In this document: positions 13,800-27,232 of the stretch, piece after piece | How positions within the stretch are numbered: the stretch's first letter is position 1 | Layout of the letters: every line of letters begins with the position of its first letter | NCBI GenBank assembly: GCA_963277665.1 | Contig: OY728123.1 | Span: 634,692,915 to 634,756,914 of the forward strand | Direction: 5' to 3' | Length of the DNA stretch: 64,000 bases | Source: Viscum album | Lineage: Eukaryota > Streptophyta > Magnoliopsida > Santalales > Viscaceae | The notes under the pieces: model-generated | The model's input: only the letters and a program-made list of their open reading frames with translations | Database searches by the model: none | Told to the model about the DNA's origin: nothing | Translations under genes and position numbers: made by a program

Positions 13800-15290
13800 C
13801 ATCTATATTTGAAAACATGACTATCCTATGCAAATAGTTGAATACAAAATTAACATAAAACAACCATTTAATTCCAAGAATGACATTGTATGGCTATATT
13901 TTTAGCAGAAGATGATATGCATTGTATTCATGTTGGCCCAAAATTAGTCTAGAACCCTGGAAAACATCATAAAAACTCGTCGTACCTGCAACTAGATTAC
14001 TCAACTACAAGGACATGTGAAGTCTCTCATTGTCTTGTCCCATATCATGGGTGAGACCAGGCCCCAAAAGGAGGTTCAATATCTTGAATCCGACAAAGAA
14101 CACAAAAGGGTTCTAAACATAGTAATTATACCTCGAACAACCTATTTACGTACTGGAGCATATTCCTCAGTATTGTGTCAATGACCATGCCTATCACATC
14201 TAACACTCTGTTGTCGATCATCTACTTGAAAATACCAATGTCAAGGTCCTTGAGGAGCACCCTGAGATAAGCCTCCAGCAGCACCGTCGACGTTAGTGGA
14301 GTGGGAGCTCACTTCATGTGCTATTGGAAATGTCTCATAAGAAACAAATGATGCTGATATAAGAACAAAACCTACCCACCTCCACTATAAAAATCACAAA
14401 AGGCTAACTTGATCTTATTATTTTCATAGACTCTGTAGAAAAAACCTCAGTCATGAGCCCATGGGGAAATGGAGAGGAATAAGATATCATAACATGAACT
14501 GCTAAGGCATAATTTCTATTGGCCAAAACCTAGAAGGCCCTGACGTTGAAGACCTTCTGCTGATGTCCATCCCCTTTGAGGAAGTCCACTACCTCCCCTC
14601 TTGCGGCACACCTCTCGGTGAGTGAGTCCTTTCCACTACATCATCCTTCATCTGAAACTCTATGTTTTTTGGTAATGTAATGGGTCTGACGACATGCTGG
14701 AGAGAAGGTTAGAGTTCTTCCTGAAGGTTTATAACATGGATCTCCTCATTCATAAAGATATCTGGGGTGAAGGATATGAGATCCATGAACATGGTCCCCA
14801 TTTACCTTACAGACATACTCCCCTTCTAAATGAATAGTAGCTTTTTCCTCTTCATGGAATTCATTACAGAATAAAGAAATTCGTCATGAAACTATTTCTC
14901 AAAGATAACCCAAGAATCATCAATCCCATTCTTCTACCTAAGGTACAATATCCCCCTAACACACTGCTCCCCTTATCTAACTCACAACTAGAGGAACCCA
15001 GTTCTATGTTGGAGCATGGATAGGGATAAAATTTATTTCAAGCTCTTCGATCCAACTCTCTATATCCATGTATGAGACGATACCCTCACACATTCCTAGA
15101 TTCTACCACTAGAGGACATGAAGCCTCTTCCACCACCGGTCATCCTCCACCCCTCCATCGACCATCCACTGATCGACTAGGTCTACCTGCTGGGACTCAA
15201 CTACTCATACCAAACGGGGGAAACATTCGGGTTCCATCTATGAGAAATGTTACAAGAAAATAAAATGCCAATTTAGTATGGAAATTTTCA
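13800..15290 (-). pseudogene. Ty3/Gypsy gag-protease region pseudogene, copy A
   Basis: On the minus strand, about 14985-15075 reads MDIESWIEELEINF, then IHAP, a stop and NWV. This fits the gag capsid pattern of a WI..LE.IF core followed by a PE..V segment. A block near 14560 corresponds to the hinge between gag and protease. I could not identify an intact zinc knuckle or the protease DSG. Numerous stops show that it is dead. Its position just inside the right LTR is correct for gag of a minus-strand Gypsy element. Confidence 0.6.
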
Positions 15291-15618
15291 TTTAAATTCA
15301 ATTTAACACGTCATTTTAATTTATATTCTAGAAACACCCAATTGAAATAATAGAACCAACAATCAGGATGCATGTACCTTTCCTAGGTTATCTTCAATCC
15401 AATCAGTGTATCGTCACTTATTCATTATATAGGTTCAATGTCCATGCATTTGATTATGGGGGCCCAAAAATCTAGTGTCCTAGCTGTTGTTATATGTCCT
15501 ATTTCACACACCAAGGTAGTATAATAGTATTTTCCTACCATCCCATGAACATTTAACTATTCCTAGCTTCGAACTCCATCATATCCACAAAATTTCAAAC
15601 CTCCATATTATTCCACAT

Positions 15619-17630
15619 TGTTAGAAACCTTTATCATCATGATTTGGTAAGATATAGAAATGTGGAATTCCCTCCCTTTTTGATGATTAAAGAGAGTTAA
15701 TAACCCCATGTGTCCCTCCTTCAATAGGTCATGGAGTTGCGACTATCACCAGGGGTATAGATTCCCACATAATATTAAAGCCATTTCCATTTTTGTAGAA
15801 TAAGATTTGGTGATATGATAGTGTATCTCTTGTAACTACAAATACAAAAAGTAAATGTAAATCCAAAATACATTCCAATATTCTTGTTAAAAAGTAAAGC
15901 TGAAATAAGGATAAATATAAACTCCATTGTAATGTACTAAAAAATATACTAAGAAGAAAGAAAAAAAATTCTTGATGCCCATACCAGTAAATTTTAGCAC
16001 ATTCATCAATATCACCCCTAGATACCTGAAAACAGTTTTACATACGTAGGGTGAGTATACAAGTATAACTTGTTGGCAAATGAAATCCACCCATGCACAA
16101 GTGGGAAAACATACTAATTATATTATGAGGAAACAATAGAACCACAAATAACATATCAAAGTGTACAAAATTTCACAGCCTCACCAAGGTATATTCCCCA
16201 AATTAACAAAATACTAGTAAGTAGTAGTGTAACAACATCAACATTTGGATTCCCCACACAACTTTCCCACTTTTTAACTACTCATCCCTAACTTCTAAAG
16301 TCTTGATGCGACACTATTCCCAACGGAATTCCCACTACCATGAGCATCATGTACACACTTGGGCCTCAAGCCACACACAATACCATCCATAGACAACTGG
16401 GACACAACAAACACTCCTCTTAGCTAGAGAAACATGGGTCTCATCCTGAAGACACTTTGGATAACAATTAGGGAACACAAACACTTAGGAATCTCGTTAA
16501 TAACAAGGATAACTAGTGGTTTTAAAACTATGGTATGACTCAAGACATTACAGCCTACACAAATATGCTCTAGTGTCATGATCCTAGAAGATGGTATGGG
16601 GAAGAATGTTAGTTACGATTCATCCATTCTCCCACCAGGATGTTGGGATAGACACCATCCCCCATGAGATAGGGGTGTTCAAAACTTGTTTCTCAAATGG
16701 GGGGGGGGTGGTGTATATAAATCCTATGAAACTACAATTTATATAGGTATAGGTAAGAAAATACTCCGACCAACCTATTGGTCCCGACAACACACAACTA
16801 ACCAACACCGAACTAAATTTTTTGCTACAGCAATATGCATAACCACAATAATAGAAACATCCCATTCATAAACCAGCCCTTTATCAATTTAACAACATCC
16901 CATTTATTAATTAAGGGAATAAATTTAATTTATTTTAACACTATCGAGACGCTACCAACCATAACCATTTCAAAAAAATATAGAAAACAACAGTTAATGT
17001 CCCACTGCACACCCCATTCAATCAATGCCATCTATGAATCTTCAAAGTTATACCACACAATCCTTTTCTCAGAACCCATACCTATAGCCCCGCTTCCCAA
17101 AAAATTCCCAGATGCAGTCCCTCTAGATAACAAGCTCATAACCCCACTGTTGTCCCACTACCCAATGTTGATCGATGACCACAACACAAAAAATGTAGTT
17201 TTACTGACTATAAGTTCATCCATTTGACAATCAATCTATCTCTCAAACAAGGATTCCAAAATACAACATGTACTTCCCCACACACAAAGCCCGAAGTAAT
17301 TGTCATTTTAATCATATCCTCTTTCCATAAAATCCTGCACCATTCTCACGGAACCAACACCCCTTTTCACCCATGTAACCATAACAGTGCCCCCAATAGA
17401 AGCACCACACAACTCACCCAAAACCCAAAAGAATAAGGAATTCATCCAAAAATATAAAATTGATGTATATATATTCATATTGGAAAGACATTGATCTTCA
17501 ATACCCTTGAAAAAAATGGATGATCATACAAGGTTTTTCATCCCATAGTATCAGTTTTAATTTATCAATTTTATGTTTTTAAGACAATTTCATGTTATGA
17601 CTGATTATCAAGGATCGTAAGGAAACAAAT
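15619..17630 (-). mobile_element. 5' LTR of decayed Gypsy element, copy A
   Basis: Pairs with 7390-9420. Its left edge on the plus strand is TG at 15619-15620, and the adjacent minus-strand sequence (GTGGAATAATATG) is a decayed primer-binding site of the initiator-tRNA-Met type (TGGTATCA...). Copy B shows the same edge at 42700 with TGGAATCATTTG. The right edge lies about 17625-17640, where LTR similarity gives way to the LINE-type block of copy B. A run of ten G at about 16700 lies inside. Confidence 0.6.
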
Positions 17631-17639
17631 GGTACAACA

Positions 17640-18600
17640 CTAGTATACAATCATAGGCCACAAACTCCATATGATTGCTAAATATCATCTTTCTCCATCT
17701 AATAGAATTTTCAACAGTCCAAGGCATGTGACCCTTAACTAAAAATACAATGTGAAAAACAAATGAATCAATATCTACCTCTATAAAAGGCATGGATCTC
17801 GATGTGAACATTAATAGTCATGAGATAATGGCATGAGAATCCTCCTACAATGAATCAACATTCCTGAATAAGGTGAGAATGCTTCCACAACCAAACCATT
17901 ATTATTACAAACCACCCATCCACCCAAAATGGCCCATGAATTGAAGGATCCATTAAAATTCAATTTGAACCCCGTTGAGGGAGGAAAAAATTTAACACAA
18001 TTCCCTCTAGTAAGAGAATTAAGGTTGTAAACGGTTGGATGGTCCAACAACATAACAAAGGGAAATTCCCAAAATATTAATACAATCTTCAAAAATCCAT
18101 GATTAAATTAATTTTCTTGAGAAGAATAATTTTTTAAGACACTATAGAATACATATGATTTATATCATTCTTAATTGTATTGATCATCTAAAATTTCGTT
18201 AAAAAAATTAGTGCCCTGGACTTTAATTCATCCCCATTCTTATCTACTCCCCCAAAACATTGGTGAAGAAATTCTCTACTAACTCATCCTAATCTGACCA
18301 CCCTGACCACTATCTGAACTCCCCCATAAAACCTTATCCCACTCACTATAGAAAAATAGATGCATTGAATATTCAGTACATGGGGTCCTAACTTCACCAA
18401 CACATTGATGTGAGATAGATCTTCCTCAACTAATCTCAATCTTCCATAGGCATTTCATTGTTCTTGACCCCCTATATAAGAAAATAGAATTTGGAATGGA
18501 TGTACTTGCATAATATAAATTATCTCCATTGGTCATGGGGAGTATTCCTTGCTATCAGCTTTTGAATATCCTGAATTTTGAATGAACCAAATAAAGAGTA
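17640..18600 (-). pseudogene. LINE-type RNase H fragment, copy B
   Basis: The minus strand from 18092 to 17811 encodes PSTGFKLNFNGSFNS, then GGWVVCNNNGLVVEAFSP. This is the N-terminal RNase H pattern of plant LINEs, but the catalytic DG is changed to NG. A frame change near 17811 leads into EVDIDSFVFHIVFLVKGHMP, which parallels the later E-D-S...PW segment of the domain. It is clearly non-functional, and homologous to 5500-6480. This copy keeps more of the C-terminal half than copy A. Confidence 0.6.
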
Positions 18601-18619
18601 TGGTGAAAATAAATGTTTC

Positions 18620-19500
18620 TACTCATCAGAGAAAACACTATTGTTGTATATTTTTTTCTCACTATCAACCAAAACAGATTGAACTAAGGAAAGATACTGA
18701 ATAGACCCCATTGAGTTTGTATGTCTAACATTAAATAGTTATTTTTTCAAAATAATATAATTTAAATAACTAAAATAAATAATGTATTTTGATTCATAAT
18801 AACAAAATTAGGTTGGAAATTCAATTTAATGTTTATATATAAATAGGTTAATTGGGTAATAAAATTATTTTTCTTTGTATAGGTAACGTAATGAAAAGGG
18901 TTAATGTGAAATGTTAGGAACATCACATGTATGAAATATGAAAAATGAAAATTTCTGAGGTATTTCTATACCCAATCCATCATTTACAACATTTATGATC
19001 TTCCAAATTCATTTAATTAATTTTACCACAATTTGGATTTATTAAAACATTAAATAATAATTATTTAATCATAGATACCCACGTCTTATCAAGAATAAAT
19101 TCCACCACTATCCATCTCAGGTCTTCTAAAAAGCCTCAACAGTCTAAAAATATATTCCTATCCCTCTGATACCCACTCTACCCACATTTGTGTACTTCAT
19201 TTCACATCCAATGAAAAAATACAGGGGCCTCAAGTGTGTCCCAAGGAGGAGATATTCTATATGTATGTTTCTCAAAGATCATATATAATTATCATTTATT
19301 CAAATATATTTTCCTAACCTCCTTTGTTAATCAAGAAATTATATCTCAATGATACATTATATAATAGGTAGTTATGATTCTAATGGAATATCTCAAATCT
19401 TATTCCTTTCATTTCTCCTATAATTCAATCTAAGAGAACAATTTTACATATTTTAATGTTTTAATGTCACTATGAATAATGATTATTTATTTTTAATTAT
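18620..19500. other. Non-coding spacer of the duplicated block, copy B
   Basis: AT-rich and without genes. It is the counterpart of 6620-7385, with the same order of landmarks up to ATTATCAACTACATGTGTCA just before the LTR of copy B. Confidence 0.5.
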
Positions 19501-19509
19501 CAACTACAT

Positions 19510-21520
19510 GTGTCATGATATTCCTACTTCATGATAAGGGTAGGGAAAATGAAGTGTCACACCGTTCCTTCCACATGATTAAGGAGTGATAATAACCCCC
19601 ATGTTCTACAATCAATAGGTCATAGATCAAGGAATAACACAAAGGATGTATAATCTGAAAAAATATGGATGGAATTAGCATTTTTATAGAAAAAGTCTAG
19701 GATATTAAATGTTGAATCCTACGAAACTAATAAAACAAAAAGTAAAAGTAATACCAAAATCCATTCCTAGATTCATGTTAAAAAGTAAATATGTTATAAG
19801 GTACAATGAAAAATCCAATGTATGACACCAAAATAAAAGAGATTATGAATCTATAAAATCTAATCCTGAGGCCGGAGATATTAAATTCCCTCATGGTCCA
19901 TGATGTCCCCGTAAAATCCTAAATATATTTTATAGACATAGGTTGAGTATAGAAGTATACCTAGGCTGAAAACTAAATCCACCCATGTAGAAGTTGGGTA
20001 AACATACAAATGGACATATGAGAAAATAGTATTACCTCAATGAAACAACAAGGGAGTACTATCTAGCCTAGCCTCACAAAGTCTCACTCACCAAATAGCG
20101 CAATTCATGTATATAATTGTATATTCCTATCAACATTTGGGTACCACACATCACATTCCCAATATTTAAAAACTAATCAATAATAGTTATCGTGTTGATG
20201 CTACCACTCATCGCTTAAATAGTCACATTACCAAAACATTTCCACACACACCGGGGCCTCGAACCATAATCAATCTCAACCACAAATTCCTAGGCCACAA
20301 CAACTATGCCAATCGAAAGAAGACACCTAGGCCTCATCCTGAAGACAGTTGGGAAGAATCTCTTGGACTGCAAACACCTAGAACTATCATCAACATGAAA
20401 CCTTCTGAAAGATCTGGGACTATGGAAAGCCTCATTCTATTTTTGTCTACCCACATATGATCAGGTAATAATTTCATTAAATATGGTGTAAGGTAGAAAG
20501 ATATTAACCATCAATCTGTCCTCCCATCTGGATGTTGGCAATGACACCACCACATATGAGATGGGGTTTTTGGAAAATGGTTCTCAACAATGGTGGGTGT
20601 GTATTGAAATAACATGGAGTTAAAATTTATATATTTATAGATAAGAAAACACTCATCCAAACTTATTGGTCCCCACAATAGGAAACTGAAACATAGAAAC
20701 AACATTTTCTAATAACCTATTATGCACAACCACATTACAACCACTGTAATAGAATAACAAAAACTATTCTTTATATTGAACCCTATTCCATTTAATAATT
20801 ATGTGATACAAATTTATTTATTTCAGCACTACCAGGAAACTACCGAACACAACCATATCAAAACAATAATCAAAATCATATTATCTATCAAATCGCATTC
20901 CCATATTCAACCACTCTAAAGTATCATTCCATGATGTTATACCACACAATCCTTCTCTCACAACCCAGCCTGACCACCCAGCAACCAAACAATTCCCAAA
21001 TGCAGTCCCACTGCATAAAAAGTTCATAAACACAACACATTCCCACTTACCAATGTTCTCAATGTCCACAGCACAACATATGCAGTTTTACTACATAAAA
21101 GTCCATACATTCTATAATTAAATAGTCTCCAAAACTAGAAAACCAAAACCCCACATGTACTACCCCACACAAAAATCCCATAGTAACAACCATTTTAACC
21201 ATAGTGCCACATCAAAATGTCATACTCCCTACTCATAGAACTAACACCCATTGCCACCCCTCTATGCATAACAATGCCCCTGAAAACCAGACCAGCCAAC
21301 TCACACAAAACCTAACAGAACACAGAAAACATTCACACATATCAAAAATATGTATATATATTCAGTTTTTTTAAAAACTATTCATCAATCTATATTATTT
21401 ATATGAGTGTTCCTATAATGGTTTTCATCTTGGGGCATCTGTTTCAATTAATAAAGTGTAAGTGTCTATGATGATTTCATATTACGATCAATTATCAAAC
21501 ATCATTACAAAAAAAACTAA
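19510..21520 (-). mobile_element. 3' LTR of decayed Gypsy element, copy B (approximate ends)
   Basis: Ordered similarity to 7390-9420 and 15619-17630, including the GGTTGAGTATAGAAGTATAC block near 19940, CACACCGGGGCCTCGAACC near 20240 and the AT tract near 21350. It lies at the pol-distal side of the interrupted copy B element, as a 3' LTR should. Confidence 0.5.
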
Positions 21521-21529
21521 AAAAAACTA

Positions 21530-24281
21530 GTGAAAAAGAGAGGTCCACCAACCAAATTATTTTCAGAAGTCACTAAAATATGGAAATGAAATAATAATCA
21601 ATGATAATAAATAAAACAAGCAATCAAAAATAACCCCCCCCCCACTAACTAGTTAATTCATTGACTCCATTATCTTTTAGTAATATTTCATTATGATTTA
21701 TTTACTTTTTTACAAAAATTATTCACTCTTTCAACACAAGGAATATTTAGTAAACCAACCCCACATTATGCAAAATTGAAGAGTGGAAGACGGAAACCCA
21801 GGAAGGATTATCACAAAATCGATATTCCTCCTTTCTCTTTGAACATGGGATCCCAAAAGTAGAAATAAACTCTAAAACATTTGAGCATGAGGGGATATAC
21901 CATAAGAACACAAATCATGTTGGGATAAAGTCTATATAAGAACCATTAGTGAATAGAAAACATAATAGGAAGGGAAAAATAACATCTTTGATGAGCTAGA
22001 TAAAATTTTAAAGGATGAACGAATTTTAAAGTCATTATTGTGGGATCATAGTGAATATCAACATTTTTTATAATCACAAATCACCAATAAAGTTAGGATT
22101 TTAATTATATTATTAATATCCTTTGAAAGAGCCTTAAAAATCAAAAAACAAGTCTTTAATCATGGTTTACATCAAATGAGATATAAGAGAGGTGAAACTG
22201 AGAAAAATGGAAAAATTGGGAAAACTGCAAATGATTCACTGATGGGTGAGCCATCAATGTAGTGCATCTGATGAGTGAGCTATCAATGTGACATACATAC
22301 ATTGATTTACCGAAGCTAATGTACCAACACCATGATACTGACAAAATGACCTACAGACACCCTAAACAACCAACAACCTCCACTCACCAACACTGATGCA
22401 CTGGACTAGCTGACATCGACACTTCTCAGTCATTGATGTGGATGGCTTCTAATCACTAATGCACTAAAATTTGAACGCATAAACATGATTATTAAATGAA
22501 TTGCCGATGCTGATGCACAAAGTTAAAAATGAAAATCTAGAATAATTTCATATTTGGAATTCTCTTGAAATGATCAAATTTTTCCTCCCAAAACACAACA
22601 AACATTGGTTTTTTTAAAAGGAATGCACTATTTAAATCTGGGTAATTACATCAGATAACTCTCTAACTATTGTCATCCTAAATAATTCTAAACTATCCCA
22701 GGAGGAAATGGGTCCAAACATCCAACTCATTATATACCTCTAAAGAGGAAAAAAACTATGGGTTATTCAGAGTATATAGTGAAAACCCAAACATTCAGAA
22801 ACACCTCCTTGTAATCTATCACATAAAAAACCGTGGAAACCATGAGGCCCTCACATCTAATAAAAATAGATAAACACTAATTTCATATTTCATAGACACA
22901 TGGATTAGATAGATACTTCCACTGTGTAAGGAAACTATCCATTTTATGAGGCATTATCTTTCCCTCATGGATTTAATCTCATCTACATTAATGCATCTAG
23001 ATTACGAATCAGGACCACATCCCCATGGTTTAGAGTTTCTCACACACATTAAATGTGTGTGGAAATAAATCATCTGATAACAAGAAATGTAAATCATTTC
23101 ATCATAAAACGATTCACAAATTATAACATTGAAACACAATAAAGAGAATCTATGAACACATATGTGTCTCAATCTCATGTTCTCTCCTTGAGAAAACCAA
23201 GACTCCATAACATAAAAACCAATGGAATTTTTTATACATGAACCACCATATCGTCAAGACTATTAATTCTTTCTGTTCACTCCATGAAAATCGCATCATC
23301 GTCGATATACAACTCTCCCTAATCAAGGTTGGGAAACTCATTGTGTAGATACCGATGGTTTTAGGAGACATTAAATACATCTTGTATTTTCTCCAATATA
23401 AATTGATGTCCAAGTTGGTATGCCACCTCTCAGAGTTATCCCAACACTTCAAAATTTCTAATGAAACAAGGAGAAGCCTTTATTCCTTTTCTAAAACACT
23501 ACTGACCATGACAAGGGTAACAATTCAGAGAAATAATGTCCCTGACATTGAACACCAATGGACCCCTCCTATGATCAGCATACGACTTCTGTCGATCTGA
23601 TGCTACCTTCATCATCTTTGGAACAAGCTAAACTGTTGTTGTTGTTCTTTTCCTTACCTATGGTAAATGATGGGATACTTCCCAAACTTATGACCATCAT
23701 ATGGGTGAACAAAATAGTCTTTCATACAAGGATTTTATTGGTGTCTTGAAAATGGTAGAGTAATATCAATTAATGTATGAAAACTCTACCAGATGAATGT
23801 GTCATACTCATGATCCTCCAAATTCTATGACACAATTCCAAAACATGTCCTCCAATGTCTGGATAGTCCACGCAGTCTTCCCATTAGTATGCGGGTGGAA
23901 AGTATTGTAGATCCATAGTGGGGTGCCAAATGTATGTTTTAATACCCTCTAGAATCATGTGGTAAATCTTGTGTCTCGATCCAAGATTATTGATCATGTA
24001 AATCCCTGTAGCTTCACCAATTTTCCTATGAACCATTGTGATAAGTCATCCACATCGCTCGAATACATGATCATTATGATGTTACTTGATTTCGTCAATA
24101 AATCAACCACTACCTAGATAGAATCCAAGCTTCCCTATTCCTTTGGTATTACTGTGATGAAATCCATCGATATGTAATCCCAATTCCAATCTAGAACTTC
24201 TAATGGTTGTAATAGACCGCCCAGAACACTGTTCTTATACTTCACCTACCGACACACCATGCACCTTTCCTCAAATACTGA
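21530..24281 (-). pseudogene. Gypsy element copy B, 3' internal part and integrase remnant
   Basis: The left part (21530-23790) parallels the non-coding stretch 9421-11690. At about 23850-23910 the minus strand gives STFHPHTNGKTAWTIQTLEDM, the decayed integrase block that ends in the catalytic Glu region (the Glu itself is replaced). The segment stops at the exact insertion point of G2 at 24281 and resumes at 36359. Several stops are present. Confidence 0.65.
24277..24281. repeat. Target site duplication of G2, left copy (ACTGA)
   Basis: ACTGA immediately precedes the 5' LTR and is repeated at 36359-36363 just after the 3' LTR. A perfect 5-bp duplication is the usual footprint of Ty3/Gypsy integration and confirms both outer ends. 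Confidence 0.95.
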
Positions 24282-25640
24282 TGTAACACCCCAAGCTTCC
24301 ACGGTACGTGTCCCTTCGAATAATGCAATAGCGTGTGTTGTACGCAACCTCGGGCTCTAACACACACCACAACTAATTAAACTAGCCGTTGTGAATAGTA
24401 ATACCTACTTTTTGAAATTTTATCAATTATATTTATCAAAATAGACTTCATCGTTGGATTCAGAATATCGAAATTAGCCTATGTTGAATTTTTGGTATTT
24501 TTCTGAGAACTTCCAATTTTTTATGAATAGTGAAAAATACTTAAAAACAGCTTTTTTAATCAAAATAATTTATAGTAATAAATTATACTATTTAGTGGTT
24601 TTAAAGTATAATTAGAATATATTTTTACCATTTTATCCAATGGTGGTCATTAGAATTAATTTAACATTGAAATCAGACATAAACAAATGCCAATCTTTTG
24701 ATATAAATTGTTTCTTAGAAACACGCCATTTTTTGTAACAGCGGGAATTAATTATAAAAATAATTAATGAAACATAAATGTTTGGAATTTTTTAAAATAG
24801 ACAACATTTTTGAATTCAGAAAATCAATTATAGCTTAGGGTGAAATTTTGGCTTTGTTCTGAAAAACTTCAATTTTTGATGAATAGTGAAACCACTAAGT
24901 GGTAGTTAAATAACTGATTTTTCATTTAAATGAAATATTACCACTTCTGTGATTTGATTTTCAAATATCTGGCATACATGGTTGTCATTAAGAAGTAAAA
25001 TGTGGTTCAATGAGATTAAAATAAATTTTTGGTGAATAGTAACTTTTAAGTTCTTAATCGCGATTAGAGGTAATTAGTGTAGTTTAAGGTACAAATAATG
25101 TTTTAATAATATGAGATGAGCATGAAAATTGTCCTACTCCTATTGGATTAGTCATGGCCGACCAAGACAACCCATGGGTCAACTTGGGGACCCCATGGAG
25201 CCACTTTAGTTGGAAAATGACATTAATATATATTTATTTAATGTTAAAAGTAAATTGACACAAACATGAGTTGTCTTACTAAAACAGTTTCTTTAGTGGG
25301 GTTACACAAGTCCAAATTTGGATTATAAATATTCATTAGAAAGCTAAAAAGATTTCCAACATCATAGTATTTTTTTATAATTTTTAGACATTAAATAAAT
25401 TAAATTATTTATGACATCATTATGATGCGGCGATGACCTCATTATTTAACGATTTAAATAAAATGAGAAGATAATGCAAAATCCAAGGCTTACACTTGTC
25501 CAAAGCCTATTGGATGAATATATTTCGAACCCTTATCACCTTAGCCACGAATTATATAAGTTTGGGACCTTTGTAATCCGAAAAGCATGGTATAATAATG
25601 TAACATTTTAATCTTTCCAAAAGAGCCCCTCCTCTCCTCT

Positions 25641-25648
25641 TATAAAAG
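25641..25648 (+). promoter_or_regulatory. TATA box of G2 5' LTR
   Basis: TATAAAAG in a C-rich context (CTCTTATAAAAGGCCCCC), with a pyrimidine-rich stretch and CACACTTTC about 30 nt downstream as a plausible start. The 3' LTR has TATAACAG here (from 34183), so the two promoters differ. Confidence 0.75.
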
Positions 25649-25985
25649 GCCCCCACCTCTATCACCTTATTCACACTTTCAAGCCTTTTTGATCGGCCAA
25701 CCTCTACCCAAATACTCTCCCAACATTTCTCCCTTCACCATAGAAGCTTTACTTTAGTCAGAAAGCCATCCTAAGGTGTCCTTTTGATCAAATCAAAAGG
25801 AAGAACCCGAAGAAGAGGTAACATTTTCATCACCCTCTTTCATGTTTCTTTCTTCTTCCACTCCCTCTTTGTCTATTATTTCAATTCTAAAATTATAACT
25901 CCAGTATCTTCTATATACTGTGATGTTATTATAAATATGGAACAACCATATTCAGTATTCTACCCACCATTTGAATGACATGTCA

Positions 25986-26020
25986 CCATACGTGCGTACG
26001 TACGGCTTACCGTCTCCACG
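25986..26020 (+). promoter_or_regulatory. CpG-rich GTACGTAC motif, first copy in G2 5' LTR
   Basis: The core GTACGTAC (25996-26003) is preceded by CGTGC and followed by GG, then ACCGTCTCCACG. The whole motif recurs at 26179-26210, 189 bp on, and in both forms in the 3' LTR (34538 and 34727). It also recurs in inverted orientation in G4. Its function is unknown. It stands out in AT-rich surroundings. Confidence 0.6.
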
Positions 26021-26178
26021 TCGTGGTGTAATTGTTATTCAATATATTATTATTTAGATGGATATAATAATGATCTGTAATTCATGTAAATAATAAATAT
26101 AACATGATAATTATTCTGTATATATGATATACTATCCAATTATATATTATTTTAATATCAAAATAATGATATTGTCGC

Positions 26179-26210
26179 TCGTGCGTACGTACGGACTACC
26201 GTCTCCACGA
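26179..26210 (+). promoter_or_regulatory. CpG-rich GTACGTAC motif, second copy in G2 5' LTR
   Basis: Core at 26185-26192, flanked by CTCGTGC and GGACTACCGTCTCCACG. It is a repeat of the motif at 25986-26020 and lies 189 bp from it. Confidence 0.6.
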
Positions 26211-27187
26211 ACGCGATGAGATTCATTCTCCGTCGTATCCATTCAAGTATAATTATCATTTGATAATTTAAAAATAATTTTTAAGGACATGATATCATTT
26301 TGGATATGAATAAGATAAAACCTATCCATGAAAAACATGACTTACGTAACAAAATATATAAGAAAACGAGTAAGTTAACACCCGAAACAACGATAAATCT
26401 AAGATATTGTTAACAAAGCAATGTTAAAAGATCATATATGATATCATATGAATGTATATGATTCTCGTATAATTTAATAACAATTATTTCACCATTATAC
26501 AGGAGGTAAACCTACCCCAACCAAGGAAAAGTACAAGGTAAGGGTTTACTTCACAACCTCTTCATTATCCAAGGTTGTTTATACATAATTATCTACTGGG
26601 ACCTCGTTATCATCCACATCCATGTTTCTTCAAAATGTATTTCAAAACATTTTTATTATTTACAAGAATATGGGTTAAAGTCATTTATACCCTTTTTGAC
26701 TTTTTATAAGAGGAATCTTTCCGTCGTTTTCAAAACAAGGTCCTTTTTAACCTTTTCGACAAAATTGAGGTAAGAATGTCTTTTTTTAACTTATACGGTG
26801 GGTGCGGTTATTTTCCGCCGTTATAAAATCTTCAAAGCTTTGCTTAAAAGATTATAAGAATATTTTCAAGAAAATGTTTCGTTTTATATGGCTCTTAAAT
26901 GATTTCAAAAATATAAAGAGACATTTCTCTAAAAAGTGTTTTGATTTCATCTATGTCAACATCCTTTGATGGATTTTACGCTTATTTGAAGTTGATTTAT
27001 AATAATACAAAACTTCTATATTGTATTGAAGTTTTTGTGATATTTTTGACTGTGGATGTGCTATTTTATACCATTCATAGTTTATGGTGAAATTATTGAC
27101 ATTTCGTATGCTAGTTTTAATATGAATGTTTATGTTATGTTTAAACCTTTTCATATGGGAATGCACTGGACTTAATATGTGACGGGT

Positions 27188-27232
27188 GGAGCCCGCTATA
27201 GCTCCTCGATGCATCGGTAGGTCTCATGAGAC
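27188..27232 (+). repeat. Palindrome cluster in G2 5' LTR
   Basis: Three inverted repeats sit side by side: GGAGC with GCTCC (27188-27205), the perfect palindrome CGATGCATCG (27207-27216), and the perfect palindrome GTCTCATGAGAC (27221-27232). Two copies of a GTCTTGGCAC...GCCTTG motif follow (27241 and 27277). In the 3' LTR the middle palindrome is broken but GTCTCATGAGAC is kept (35763-35774). Confidence 0.8.
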
